Shown here piece after piece: positions 25,401-33,724 of a stretch of DNA of 39,892 nucleotides (position 1 is the stretch's first letter; each line of letters starts with the position of its first letter). The notes below the pieces were generated by a model. It had not been told where the DNA came from, made no database searches, and saw nothing but the letters and a program-made list of their open reading frames with translations. A program made the position numbers and the translations under genes. The stretch comes from an uncultured Erysipelotrichaceae bacterium (GTDB lineage Bacteria > Bacillota_I > Bacilli_A > RFN20 > CAG-826), in contig CADCCA010000003.1 of assembly GCA_902799855.1 (NCBI GenBank), positions 1-39,892 of the forward strand, written 5' to 3'.

Positions 25401-25611
25401 TTGAGGAGCTACTGCCTTGTTGGCTACTGCTTTGTGATTCACCGCCTTGGCTTGAACTATCGCCTTGGCTATCAACTATGCTGCTACTACCACCAGCTGG
25501 TTGGCTACTACTGGTAGGATTGCTATCGTCACCATTACCACCACAGCCAGCGAGGACACCGAGGGTTAATAAACCAGCGGCGAGTAATACGAATGAATAT
25601 TTCTTTTTCAT
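22435..25611 (-). CDS. oppA: Oligopeptide-binding lipoprotein (OppA-like, SBP family 5) with Ig-like domain
   Basis: A 1058-residue lipoprotein, much longer than normal OppA (about 550-600). Signal peptide with lipobox (GVLAGC, Cys23), a Ser/Gln-rich linker (about 30-75), and a Big_2-type domain (about 80-165: TYTASPASGVIAISDDGLVTALAVGNARITV). From about residue 200 comes a family 5 solute-binding protein: ITLEDYEFSYRYLL early and RDRAVACFKAAVAELVDQG later, the usual landmarks of OppA. It would hand peptides to the OppBCDF channel encoded just downstream. It lies 3 bases after the protease gene, with AAAAGGAG overlapping the protease stop region. The size increase matches the enlarged loops of OppC, so the parts may have grown together. 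Confidence 0.87.
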   Translation of the reverse strand: MKKKYSFVLLAAGLLTLGVLAGCGGNGDDSNPTSSSQPAGGSSSIVDSQGDSSSQGGESQSSSQQGSSSSSSASQDVPFSFTASLSNGRNFLNKDEQASIVINATGGNGEARNYTYTASPASGVIAISDDGLVTALAVGNARITVLEKTSNKRAFINLEVIDASPATGGYNFASLAGAEAVNKRTEILGQLEKYAMDNHLTGITLFENGGFVKYNPRVKLPTTEYITGYGFGLLSEGSLDGDLEKETVAAHKRYLHTAMSSNPTNINARQDTGSQVSDLEGYITQSYWGTRLTSTKTAYEWYPNLAKDTIKVNGVDKPFTRPVPVVLDKDATGKITGETEIFSADNPKANPLGLYSTWRIYVKTAKTDNRLKYRYTGTSWKGIDGNDLTLDGRPITLEDYEFSYRYLLTGSHGLARGTEAAGDQTYGIVGAQRYFNNTKAKTTTDAGAKSTWDNMKSKGQLGVSTGTDTTNGEYIQLTILNPIDSFTAMYTLSSNLYSPLPEAFFQAIGNGLSEDNAAPVREAALKYGYWNNDNVVPASHKNKICDFVVSVGPMMLESWSKEAYITFKKNDMWTESGRYNIAGVKMIYIDTSSSTSAIYDRFNEGELDSCGIPSKYISQEANQPYVYRTRGDSTFKLNVNSCTQDMWDYLNKKVWHNPDSERYLVKPWMSNDNFLNGLFYSIDRQTFAGNRGSQPSINYFADSYLNDPENGLSYNDSDAHKNAVASYQTYDAKGQPTYGYSRDRAVACFKAAVAELVDQGAVKYGTVSKPTVINIHIRWMYQTDVKEYGEEIAKYFEDAFNDARVSGGRIKLEVKQEAVTNWMDVYTEWMMKGKFDLGFGAISGNTYNPLNFLEVLKSDNSSTFTLNWGTDTSKLTPNKPLIYQNKMWSFDALWAVADHGGVVNAGENAKIVETCFVNATRNDFYNGNFSFEVDTKFINVPSAKLDVTRIQIFVNGFGGFDVNFAKSSEEGYLIGTINLSSDLASEINSEIRRVFKMDDESKPTLWNEHPFTLENYGMYWWIDVSYSLAIKAEDSEEFGTPTESYVTAAPNQDAWVDD

Positions 25612-25614
25612 AGA

Positions 25615-28600
25615 TTATCTAGCTCCTTTTCTCTTTTTAGAGAGGATATATGCAACAGAACCTAAGGCAATGATGCTTGGGATAGCAATTGCTAAACCAA
25701 TCAATAAGCCGTTATTGCTGTTGAATGGTTGAGATGTGGATGATGTACCAGGATTGGTTGGTGGGACATATGTTGCTGGGAAGCCATTGAGTAAGAGCTT
25801 ACCTTCAACATTAATTGTTCTACCAAGTTTATCGGTAATATTGAGCACACCATTTTCATAGGTGAAGTTCATTTGAATGGTGATGCCTTCACCTTGGATG
25901 GTTGTGACACCTGCTAAGAGGTTATCGAAGTCTTTCGCTTTGACTAAGCAGCCAGATTCTCCTCTAGCGAAGTCAACGGCACCGATGAATAATTTTGGAT
26001 TGCTGGCGCTGGAGCTTTCAGCAATGGATTCTTTGACGAATTCAGCGGTCATATCAATGTAATATAACTTGTGTTCATCGTCGTAGAAGACTTCATCGAT
26101 ACGGTTATAACCAACTGTTGCGTATGAGAGTTTTTGTTCATCGAAGAAAATTCTCACGCGTTCCACACCATTATCATCTCTATATTGTGTAAGAGTTTTG
26201 ACAACTGGTGCTTCATTATCAATATGGACGGTATAGGATTTATCAACCCATGTACCTGTACCGGATAATAAGTAGTTGAATTTTAATTCGTATTCACCAC
26301 TTTCGAACGCTTTGCCTGTATTTTCGTCATAGAGAGGAACAATAGCGCTCGCTCTATGTGCGACATAACCAGCGGATAAGTAGTTAGCGTCGACGTGGGA
26401 TTTGTATAATGACCATTTACCTAATGTGTCACCGAAGAGCATATCTTCGAGGGCGGATTGGAAGACAACCTTACCAGTTTCTTTATTTGTTAATGAGAAA
26501 TAGTTATCAATAACTGATCTCAAAACAAATTGTTGAATGATCATGGTGTTGGAAGTTTTTGAACTACCGACGTAAATGTCATTACCTGGATTTGCGGTAT
26601 ATTCTTCAGTTAATGGGTCAGTACCGACTTTGAAGAAACCGGATAATTTATCAAAGGCAGAATCATTACTTAAAATGCTATCTTTATTGATTAATTGTGG
26701 TCTTTCAACATAACCGGCAACGATCATTGATTCAAAGTTAACGTTATCTTTACCAATTAAGGATTTAGCGATGTCGTTAACTAAATCTGATGGATAAACT
26801 CTTGTTGGATCTTTTTCAAAGCTGAATGGTTCAACGACTGGGGCTGTAGCATAGCTTGCTTCAGGATTCTTATCTGTACCAGAATAGAAACCTAAGTAAG
26901 GAATGTTGAGGTCTGGCTTGCCATCTTTGCTTGTTAATGTAACAAAGCCTTCAATCATACAGCCATATTCATAATTATCGAGGATAGCGGCTTTGGCTTC
27001 TTCGCTTAATGAATATGTGTCGAGGGTGATTGTATTTTTACCTGGTTCAACTGTGATAGCGTTTTGGCTCACTTCTGCAACAAGGACATCCATTGTGGAT
27101 TGAGCATTGAAGGATGGAAGTGGTTGCCAATCAACACCATCTTGAGAAGCATTGTAGTAGTAACCTTGCTTGATGGTTGCTTTATGAGTTGGAGTACCAC
27201 CAGCTTGTTGGTCTGCATAATAATCTTCCGCAGTGGCGTAATAGAGAATGTCTTTAGACACTTTGTAAGCATCTTTATAGGCATATGAACCGGAAGCAAC
27301 TGCCATTTGTTTGATGTCAACATCGAAGAAGCTGACACCAGAGAACATTTCAATGTTATCGATTTCACCTTTGAAGTTGTAATCTTTAGTGACAACATTG
27401 TTTGGTGTTGCAATGGCTGGTCTTAAGACGGTGAATTTGACGTCATAAGATCTGTTTTCGTTACTTTCGTTATGGGCGAGGAATGATAATTTGATGTCGC
27501 CCTTAGCGATATCCGCATTGTTTCTTAAGCGGATTTTGGCTTTTCCTAAACCGACTTGGTTGTTATCTTTGTCTAAATCGTAACCTTCGAGATAAACATC
27601 GGTATTAAGAGCACCATCTAAGTCAACCATACCAGCACCTTGGATTCTTGGTGATGTCCATGATTTGACATTAGTTTCTGGATTTTCAACGGCATCGTGC
27701 ATTGGATCCGCAGTTGACATGAGTCTCATATTAACTGTGCTTCTGTATGTAGCGATATCGTTTAATTGTTCTTCAGTAACTGCTGTGCCATTGGCTTTAG
27801 CATCGTGATAGATTGGACCAGCAACTTCAGATGTGAGAAGAGCTTGGCAGCCCGCATAGTTAGGAGCGGACATTGATGTACCACTTAAATATTGATAACA
27901 CTTATATTTGTATTCCGCAGACTCTCTTTCTTCTTTTGTTAAGTTAGTCATTGCGTGTTCTGGGACAGCACCTTTAATGTTGTCACCAGGTGCAGTAATT
28001 TCTGGTTTGAGGTCCAAATCAAATTTAGCACCATCGGATGAGAAGTTACTGACTGTGTATTTATTTGGGTTGTCACTAACTTGTTTGTTAATGAGGCCAA
28101 ATGAGCCTTCAGCTTGTGTTTCAAAGAATGGCTTGTCTTGGTATAAAACAAGAGCACATGGCATTGTTGGATTGAAGCCATCACCGAAACTACAACGGAA
28201 GTTGAAGCTGGAAGCGGTTGGGTCATTGTTAATAATGACTAAGGCTTTTGCACCTTTACCAACGGCCACGGCATATTTATCAGCGAATGATGTACTACCA
28301 CGGTTAACAACGGCGATCTTATCACTGACGTTTTTACCGGTGTAATCAGCACTTGTGCCGAAACCTGGAATATAAACCCATTCTAATGGTTCACCAGTAT
28401 AGAGATCTTTAATACGGAATTCTCTATTGTAATCATCATCGAAGCCTTCTCTGTTAACGATTTGGTCTTCAAAGGCAATGATTTTGCTCACGCCACCTTG
28501 ATCCATTTGGAAAGCGTTTTCATAGAAGATTTGTGTTGGGTGACCAGAAGCAATGGTCATACTGGCATCGTTATTGGCATAACTGGACAAGATACCTGTT

Positions 28601-29769
28601 TCAACAGATTCAAGACCCCAGTTAGCATAAGCACCAGTGGATGAGTAGGATGTCTTACCAGCATTACCAGCAGAAATGGATGTTAAGATACCAGACTTGT
28701 TTAATCTTGTTAATGTTCTTAAAGTGATTGAATCGCCATCGAAGTCATCAAGGTCACTACCTAATGACATGTTGATGCCATCGACTTTCAAGGTAATGCA
28801 GTCTTCAAGAGCGGATAAGATAACGGTGTCATAAGCACCAGAGTGAGTGGAGAAGCCAAGCTTTTCACCCATACCCTTAGCATCGTATTCGGTAAAGACC
28901 TTCATTAACGCTAATTGAGCTTTTGGAGCGATACCTTTGTATTCAGGAGCGTTAGCAGCAGTAATAGAAGAAACGTGGCTACCATGATATGAAAGTTCAC
29001 TGTGAACGTCATATTTTGGAGTACCGGTTTTACCATAGAGCTTGCTTAAGCCGCCGTAGTCGAAGTAGAAAGGAACCTTACTATTTAAATACCTGGAACC
29101 TTCTTCACCAGCTTTGGCGATTGGTTTAGCAGCCGCGGCGTTTAAACCGACGACTTTGTTGATGCTTGAGAATGTATATCTCACACCAACATCACTTGGA
29201 AGTTCGTCATAAACTTCATGGTGCCATTCTGGATAGGTGACGCCATCGATTTTGACCTTACCTCTGAAGTGAAACTCGTTATCGAGAATTGCAACAATTG
29301 TACCTTCGCCATCATTCGTGTTCTCAGGTTTATGCATTGTTGCGGCGGAAATGTTATCGTTTTCGCCTAATGTTGCTTGACTGCCACTACCGCCGTCTAA
29401 AGCAACTGCACCATCATCGTTATAGTTACGAACCCAGTGAATTCTATCAACTGTGACACTAGCGACACCTGGAACTTTTCTAATAGCTTCAATGTCGTTG
29501 CTGTTCGCTTCAATAACGAAGGCATTGTTTAACTGACTATAACGTTGAGTAAGTCTGACATTATCTGTCGCATACTGTTTGATGTTATCGTAAACAATGT
29601 TTTGGGTGTTTCTGACACCTTCTTTACTAAGGGTGTCTAACTTACGATTAACTTCAACGATGATTCTGGCGTCTCTCTCAGGTTGTTCCTTAAGAGAAGA
29701 AGCGACCACGCAACCAGCAGTGATTGCCGCGGCGACTGTGACGCCTAGAACTAATCTCAGTTTTTTCAT
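25615..29769 (-). CDS. Cell-surface subtilisin-family protease (lactocepin/C5a peptidase-like)
   Basis: A 1384-residue extracellular serine protease. N-terminal hydrophobic signal with lipobox-like ITAGC (Cys20), an inhibitor-type propeptide (about 35-112), then the S8 domain with the whole triad: D163 in VAILDN, H262 in YHGSHV, S632 in LSGTSMSAP, plus oxyanion N369 in SAGNAG. A PA domain is inserted at about 470-565. Fibronectin-like stretches follow, then a Pro/Ser/Thr linker and a C-terminal membrane helix with KKRKGAR. No LPxTG motif. It may thus be held by both a lipid and a helix. It is first in an operon with the peptide-binding lipoprotein, so its job is probably to make peptides for import. 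A perfect AGAAGGAGGT ribosome site precedes the ATG. Confidence 0.92.
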   Translation of the reverse strand: MKKLRLVLGVTVAAAITAGCVVASSLKEQPERDARIIVEVNRKLDTLSKEGVRNTQNIVYDNIKQYATDNVRLTQRYSQLNNAFVIEANSNDIEAIRKVPGVASVTVDRIHWVRNYNDDGAVALDGGSGSQATLGENDNISAATMHKPENTNDGEGTIVAILDNEFHFRGKVKIDGVTYPEWHHEVYDELPSDVGVRYTFSSINKVVGLNAAAAKPIAKAGEEGSRYLNSKVPFYFDYGGLSKLYGKTGTPKYDVHSELSYHGSHVSSITAANAPEYKGIAPKAQLALMKVFTEYDAKGMGEKLGFSTHSGAYDTVILSALEDCITLKVDGINMSLGSDLDDFDGDSITLRTLTRLNKSGILTSISAGNAGKTSYSSTGAYANWGLESVETGILSSYANNDASMTIASGHPTQIFYENAFQMDQGGVSKIIAFEDQIVNREGFDDDYNREFRIKDLYTGEPLEWVYIPGFGTSADYTGKNVSDKIAVVNRGSTSFADKYAVAVGKGAKALVIINNDPTASSFNFRCSFGDGFNPTMPCALVLYQDKPFFETQAEGSFGLINKQVSDNPNKYTVSNFSSDGAKFDLDLKPEITAPGDNIKGAVPEHAMTNLTKEERESAEYKYKCYQYLSGTSMSAPNYAGCQALLTSEVAGPIYHDAKANGTAVTEEQLNDIATYRSTVNMRLMSTADPMHDAVENPETNVKSWTSPRIQGAGMVDLDGALNTDVYLEGYDLDKDNNQVGLGKAKIRLRNNADIAKGDIKLSFLAHNESNENRSYDVKFTVLRPAIATPNNVVTKDYNFKGEIDNIEMFSGVSFFDVDIKQMAVASGSYAYKDAYKVSKDILYYATAEDYYADQQAGGTPTHKATIKQGYYYNASQDGVDWQPLPSFNAQSTMDVLVAEVSQNAITVEPGKNTITLDTYSLSEEAKAAILDNYEYGCMIEGFVTLTSKDGKPDLNIPYLGFYSGTDKNPEASYATAPVVEPFSFEKDPTRVYPSDLVNDIAKSLIGKDNVNFESMIVAGYVERPQLINKDSILSNDSAFDKLSGFFKVGTDPLTEEYTANPGNDIYVGSSKTSNTMIIQQFVLRSVIDNYFSLTNKETGKVVFQSALEDMLFGDTLGKWSLYKSHVDANYLSAGYVAHRASAIVPLYDENTGKAFESGEYELKFNYLLSGTGTWVDKSYTVHIDNEAPVVKTLTQYRDDNGVERVRIFFDEQKLSYATVGYNRIDEVFYDDEHKLYYIDMTAEFVKESIAESSSASNPKLFIGAVDFARGESGCLVKAKDFDNLLAGVTTIQGEGITIQMNFTYENGVLNITDKLGRTINVEGKLLLNGFPATYVPPTNPGTSSTSQPFNSNNGLLIGLAIAIPSIIALGSVAYILSKKRKGAR

Positions 29770-29783
29770 AGTCTACCTCCTTC

Positions 29784-29799
29784 TTGTGTGCGTACACAA
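29784..29799 (-). promoter_or_regulatory. Hairpin next to the protease ribosome site
   Basis: TTGTGT (29784-29789) and ACACAA (29794-29799) form a 6-pair stem with a four-base loop immediately upstream of AAGGAGGT in the protease mRNA. It could set translation or mRNA stability. Confidence 0.4.
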
Positions 29800-29814
29800 A
29801 AATAAATGTTATGC

Positions 29815-29848
29815 CATATATCATATATGAGCGCGCTACTCGTGTAAA
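29815..29848 (-). promoter_or_regulatory. Promoter of the protease operon, with palindrome over the -10 box
   Basis: On the minus strand TTTACA (29843-29848), 17 bases, TATGAT (29820-29825). The spacer contains GCGCGC. CATATAT-C-ATATATG (29815-29829) is a perfect odd palindrome covering the -10 element. The leader is about 45 bases. Confidence 0.6.
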
Positions 29849-29940
29849 GTACAATGTGTTTTATTTTTTTACCAAATTCCGTAATCTGTTCATATTTTTG
29901 TGTTTGAGAAAACACCAAAAATCGTCACTAAAAAATGCAG

Positions 29941-30009
29941 TTTTCAAAATTCAATTTCCACTGCATATTTTGAGTCAATTTTGAAAATATTATTTTATTC
30001 AATAAAATA
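29941..30009. repeat. Two AT-rich inverted repeats between the DUF3899-like gene and the protease promoter
   Basis: TTTTCAAAATT (29941-29951) pairs with AATTTTGAAAA (29977-29987). TATTTTATTCAATAAAATA (29991-30009) is a 19-base palindrome just after the stop of the DUF3899-like gene. The second may act as a weak AT-only terminator for that gene; the first has no clear role. The rest of this 248-base gap holds only the protease promoter. Confidence 0.5.
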
Positions 30010-30017
30010 AAAATTGA

Positions 30018-30440
30018 TTAAGCAGGTAAAGAATTGTGATAGATTATTTCAAGCACCAAAACGGCAATTAACATGAGTAATCCAGCGAAGATCATTGTCA
30101 CAAAATTATAGGATGCATCTGACCTTTTTTCAGCCTTCATAGCCTTGTAATCAACGAGGTTTCCATCACGTCTTGGATCCTTGGCAAAAATGGAACTTGC
30201 GAGCTGTTTAAAACCAAAAACAATGGTATCAAAAGCCCCTAAATGGCTAACCCACATTAGTAGTCCAACAAACAAAACTGAAACAGCGGCAATTGACGCC
30301 CCATTAACGGCATCGAAAAGAGATTTATCTCTTAAAAAGAACAATAAACAAAAGATAGTAGCGCCTATTACTAGGGCAATTACAAATGTAATTAGATTTG
30401 TTTTCCAATATTTTCTTATTTGTTTGAACGCTTTGCTCAT
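30018..30440 (-). CDS. DUF3899-like small membrane protein
   Basis: A 140-residue protein with three predicted membrane helices (about 15-36, 44-64, 112-134) and a positively charged N-terminus. The central cytosolic segment (FGFKQLASSIFAKDPRRDGNLVDYKAMKAEKR) is characteristic of the DUF3899 family as I remember it. The function of that family is unknown. Only a weak ribosome site (TAGG, 3 bases before ATG) is seen. A TATAAT about 55 bases upstream could be its -10 box. Not clearly in an operon. Confidence 0.7.
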   Translation of the reverse strand: MSKAFKQIRKYWKTNLITFVIALVIGATIFCLLFFLRDKSLFDAVNGASIAAVSVLFVGLLMWVSHLGAFDTIVFGFKQLASSIFAKDPRRDGNLVDYKAMKAEKRSDASYNFVTMIFAGLLMLIAVLVLEIIYHNSLPA

Positions 30441-30506
30441 AACCTATTAATATTATCTTTAATTAAATAAATATATCTAATAGAAGATTAGTATTATTAT
30501 ACGCAA

Positions 30507-30545
30507 ATAAAATAAAAGGCGATACCTCTTTCGAGATATCACCTT
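30507..30545 (-). terminator. Terminator of the 962-residue lipoprotein gene
   Basis: The minus-strand RNA folds into an uninterrupted 13-pair stem (including two G-U pairs) with a GAAA tetraloop, followed by TTTTATTTT. Confidence 0.9.
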
Positions 30546-30575
30546 AAATTTGTTAACTATTTCTAGTTACTGATT

Positions 30576-33464
30576 TTATTCAGCAGCGTAGACGATGACT
30601 TTATAGTAACCAGCGTAGTTACCAGAAGCATCTTCATAGAGGAGGATTTCAGCTTTGTAACCATCGGCATTTGTATATGTACCGATATAGTAGTTACCAG
30701 CTTCATCTTCAACGTAGTGAGATTCAACCAAGGAGAATTCTAATGGTAAGCAATCCGCTAAGGTCTTACCAATGTTGAGTTCCATAATGGTCTTACCTTC
30801 ATCGTAAAGGTTGTACTTAGTTGTCCAGTTGAATTCACCATAGCCTTCATATTTGCCTTCTTCAACTGTCTTCATGCTGGCGGACATAACGAGACCGACA
30901 AGAGCAGCATAGAGATCAATATCTTGTTCGAAGACAAAGAGTTTGATGAATAAGACTGGTCTATCACCATAATGGGTTGAATATTTCACATAGATACCGA
31001 GATTATCAGAGAAGATTAATTGGACAGATTCATCTGTATCTGTCACGTTGGATAAAATTCTCATATCAAGGGTTTGATCATCTAATAAGCTTTGGATTAA
31101 AGCATCAGTGACACCCTTAATTGTTTCTGTAGCACCTAAATCACGGTAGTTAGCATAGCTATAGAATTGTGAGCCACTTTCCCAAGTTAACTTATAACCT
31201 AAGCCTTCTAAGACCGCTAAAGCAGCATCAGCAGTGGCTGATTCGGCTGGGAGATGGTATTCGTAAATGGCGATTTGTGCTCTACCATTGAAGGCATAGA
31301 GTTCGACTTTATAGCCTTCGCAAGAGTAAACTGCACGTCTACCTTCACCACCAGTACTCATTGTGACTGTTTCAACTGGAATATCGCATTTGAAACCAAA
31401 TGTTGTATCAGCATCAAGGATATCGGTGTAAATCTTGATGATTTCATCCAATGTACCTTCGTGTTGTTTTTGAGTCCAGATGTATGGACCTTCTAAGCCT
31501 TCACCTGCTTCGGCATTGAATGAATCTGGATCTAAACCAAACATTTCAATGACTGGTAAGTAGTAGGAAGGAACACTGACATAGTCCATAGCTTCAACTT
31601 GTAATGTGTATTTAGAAGATGAACTATTATAAATGCCATATAAGTAGACTTTAGCGCCTAATGACTCACTGACATATTGTTCGCGAACAAATGTGTAGTT
31701 ACCAGATGTTTGAGTGCTTGATCTTGCGCCTTTTAAGACAAAGCCTTCTTTGCCGTTAAGCATTGGACCATATGTATCAAGGATAGCGTTAATATTTGCT
31801 TCTGTTGTAGCGGATGTGTCAACTGTGACATCACCTGTAGCATAGATAAATTCATCATCATCTTCTTCGAATGCATAGCCACCACCTTGGATATTCAAGA
31901 GAGCAGCAATGTTATTTAAGTACGCTCTTGCAACACGTGGAGCATCGAAGATTACTGTGAAGATACTTAATTTTTTATCAAAGACAAGACCCATTCTGAG
32001 TTCAAAGTTGCTGGCCATAGCATCTTTGGTAAGGCCTTCTCTACTAGAATCTGAAACATCCCAATCGCTGGAAGCTTCTAAAGCCGCGATGTACGCGTTA
32101 GCGTAAGCTTCATCAACACCATAAGCGGAAACTGTGATGATTCTGTCTTGTGAATAGTAAGAATCGATATATTCTTGTTTTGCTTCTAATTTGAGGAACA
32201 TAGCAGGTGCTGGTAAATCTGGAATATCAACATCTGTTCTGCATTTTGCTTGAATCTTAGCTTCGAAACCACTGTCGGCCCATGAATATAAGAAGCCGTC
32301 TTCGATTTCGAAATAGAAGACACCACTTGTTTCGAATGTGCCTTTATCTGGATCAACAGCACCGAATCTCGCTCTTAAGCGATAGGTGTTGCCACCTTCT
32401 TCGACTTCTTTATCCATGATATAGAATGGATTTTCTGTCTTAGAGGCTTGTTGAATGGCCACGAAACCAGCATTCTTTAAGATTGTGTAAATTGTTCTGA
32501 ATGGGAACGCAATACTTGTTGGTTCTTCAAGTTCACCACCGATAGCGTAAACAACTTTATCGCTGGCGGAAACTTTCCACTCTAATTCACCAACGTTTTG
32601 ATCTGGACCATAGAAGAATGGGAGAACATAACCGTGGAGATTGTCGCTGAACATCTTGGCTTGTGATTCTGTCCAAGCGGTTGGTTTAACAAATGTAACG
32701 TTAATTTTGAATGAATCACTCTTACCTTGGTAAGTAACAGTGACATCTTTTTCACCTTCGCTTGAGAAATCGACATCGCCAATTTCAAAGCCTTCTGTAA
32801 TGGTTTGGGATGAACCATCACTGTAATTAGCGGTTACGACCATACCGGCTAAATCGAGTTGCTCATCGTTAGTTGTGTATTCAGTCTTTGTTGGAGCGGT
32901 GACGCTGATGCTTGTCACGACAGCGCTAACGCTAATAGCAAAGTCGGCACTGAATGTTTCATAAGTAACGACAACTGTTTGTGAGCCATGTGTTTCCAAA
33001 ATCGCACCATTGGCAGGATTTGTTGTGTAGTTAGTAACATTAACAGATGAACCATCACTGTAGTTTGCTTTAACTACTAAGCCTGTTAAATTAAGAGCGT
33101 CACCGAATAAGTAAGTTTTTTTCACATTGCTAGAATCTAATGTGATACCGGTAACGGTTGGAGCAACAGAGCTACTGGATGAGCTAGAACTACTAGCTTC
33201 ACTGGAACTGCTCGCTTGACTTGAACTGCTAGCCTCGCTAGATGAACTGGCTGGGCTGGAGGAAGGTCTATCTTCGCTTGATGATGGCGCGACACTAGAA
33301 CTTGAGCCTTCGTCTGAGCTACTAGAGGAGTCATCAACAACTGAAGAGGTGTCTGGAGCAGAAGATTGATCAACAGCACTACTTGAACTCTTAGCGGTGT
33401 TGCTGCCACAGGCAACTAACACGGATGAGAGGATGAGTAATGTCAGTAATTTCTTAACTTTCAT
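30576..33464 (-). CDS. Large lipoprotein with Ser-rich linker and two Big_3 Ig-like domains
   Basis: A 962-residue surface lipoprotein of unknown function. Lipobox VLVAC (Cys19), a long Ser/Ala/Glu linker (about 24-103), then two Big_3-type domains with the landmark 'VKANYSDGSS' and 'VTANYSDGSS' (about 105-180 and 182-257). The remaining 700 residues appear to be several diverged copies of one small alpha/beta unit: a helix with the pattern AxxAYIxxLE or ALAVLEGLGY, then alternating strands with many Tyr and Phe. I count five or six possible copies, which is an inference by eye. AATGGAGGT precedes the start. It has its own promoter and terminator. Likely an adhesion or ligand-binding surface protein. 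Confidence 0.82.
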   Translation of the reverse strand: MKVKKLLTLLILSSVLVACGSNTAKSSSSAVDQSSAPDTSSVVDDSSSSSDEGSSSSVAPSSSEDRPSSSPASSSSEASSSSQASSSSEASSSSSSSSSVAPTVTGITLDSSNVKKTYLFGDALNLTGLVVKANYSDGSSVNVTNYTTNPANGAILETHGSQTVVVTYETFSADFAISVSAVVTSISVTAPTKTEYTTNDEQLDLAGMVVTANYSDGSSQTITEGFEIGDVDFSSEGEKDVTVTYQGKSDSFKINVTFVKPTAWTESQAKMFSDNLHGYVLPFFYGPDQNVGELEWKVSASDKVVYAIGGELEEPTSIAFPFRTIYTILKNAGFVAIQQASKTENPFYIMDKEVEEGGNTYRLRARFGAVDPDKGTFETSGVFYFEIEDGFLYSWADSGFEAKIQAKCRTDVDIPDLPAPAMFLKLEAKQEYIDSYYSQDRIITVSAYGVDEAYANAYIAALEASSDWDVSDSSREGLTKDAMASNFELRMGLVFDKKLSIFTVIFDAPRVARAYLNNIAALLNIQGGGYAFEEDDDEFIYATGDVTVDTSATTEANINAILDTYGPMLNGKEGFVLKGARSSTQTSGNYTFVREQYVSESLGAKVYLYGIYNSSSSKYTLQVEAMDYVSVPSYYLPVIEMFGLDPDSFNAEAGEGLEGPYIWTQKQHEGTLDEIIKIYTDILDADTTFGFKCDIPVETVTMSTGGEGRRAVYSCEGYKVELYAFNGRAQIAIYEYHLPAESATADAALAVLEGLGYKLTWESGSQFYSYANYRDLGATETIKGVTDALIQSLLDDQTLDMRILSNVTDTDESVQLIFSDNLGIYVKYSTHYGDRPVLFIKLFVFEQDIDLYAALVGLVMSASMKTVEEGKYEGYGEFNWTTKYNLYDEGKTIMELNIGKTLADCLPLEFSLVESHYVEDEAGNYYIGTYTNADGYKAEILLYEDASGNYAGYYKVIVYAAE

Positions 33465-33492
33465 AAAATACCTCCATTAAAAAATTGCCATT

Positions 33493-33522
33493 ATTTTACA
33501 CACGCGAAAGCGGAATTGTAAA
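33493..33522 (-). promoter_or_regulatory. Promoter of the 962-residue lipoprotein gene
   Basis: On the minus strand TTTACA (33517-33522), 18 bases, TAAAAT (33493-33498). The spacer contains TTCGCGTG. A GCATATGC palindrome (33534-33541) lies just upstream. Confidence 0.55.
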
Positions 33523-33724
33523 GCAATATTTGTGCATATGCGCACTGATATGGGCATTAAATAAAGGAAAATGAAAACACTTATCTTAAGATAATTACTT
33601 GTTTGAATAAATAACTATATCTTTGCTAGCGCTACTAATAACATTATTTTTAAATTGTCACAATTTTATTAATAAAACATCTATACATTTTCTAAGAAAA
33701 GCGGATAATAGCGTTTGTGTCATT

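Noticed and set aside
25615..25800. Sortase (LPxTG) anchor at the end of the protease
   Set aside because: No LPxTG-like motif; only a linker, one helix and a basic tail.
21078..29769. Single transcript from the protease through OppF
   Set aside because: A strong terminator at 21026-21055 and a good promoter at 20954-20982 separate the two groups, though some read-through is possible.
33170..33400. Repetitive DNA in the lipoprotein gene that might look like a repeat array
   Set aside because: It is the Ser-rich linker coded by varied serine codons; no fixed repeat or spacer length, so not a CRISPR array.
33623..33724. TTG start that would lengthen the ArsB/NhaD-type transporter by 34 residues
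   Set aside because: The added peptide is unlike this family and the ATG at 33725 fits the first helix better; no ribosome site supports either, so this is a judgement.
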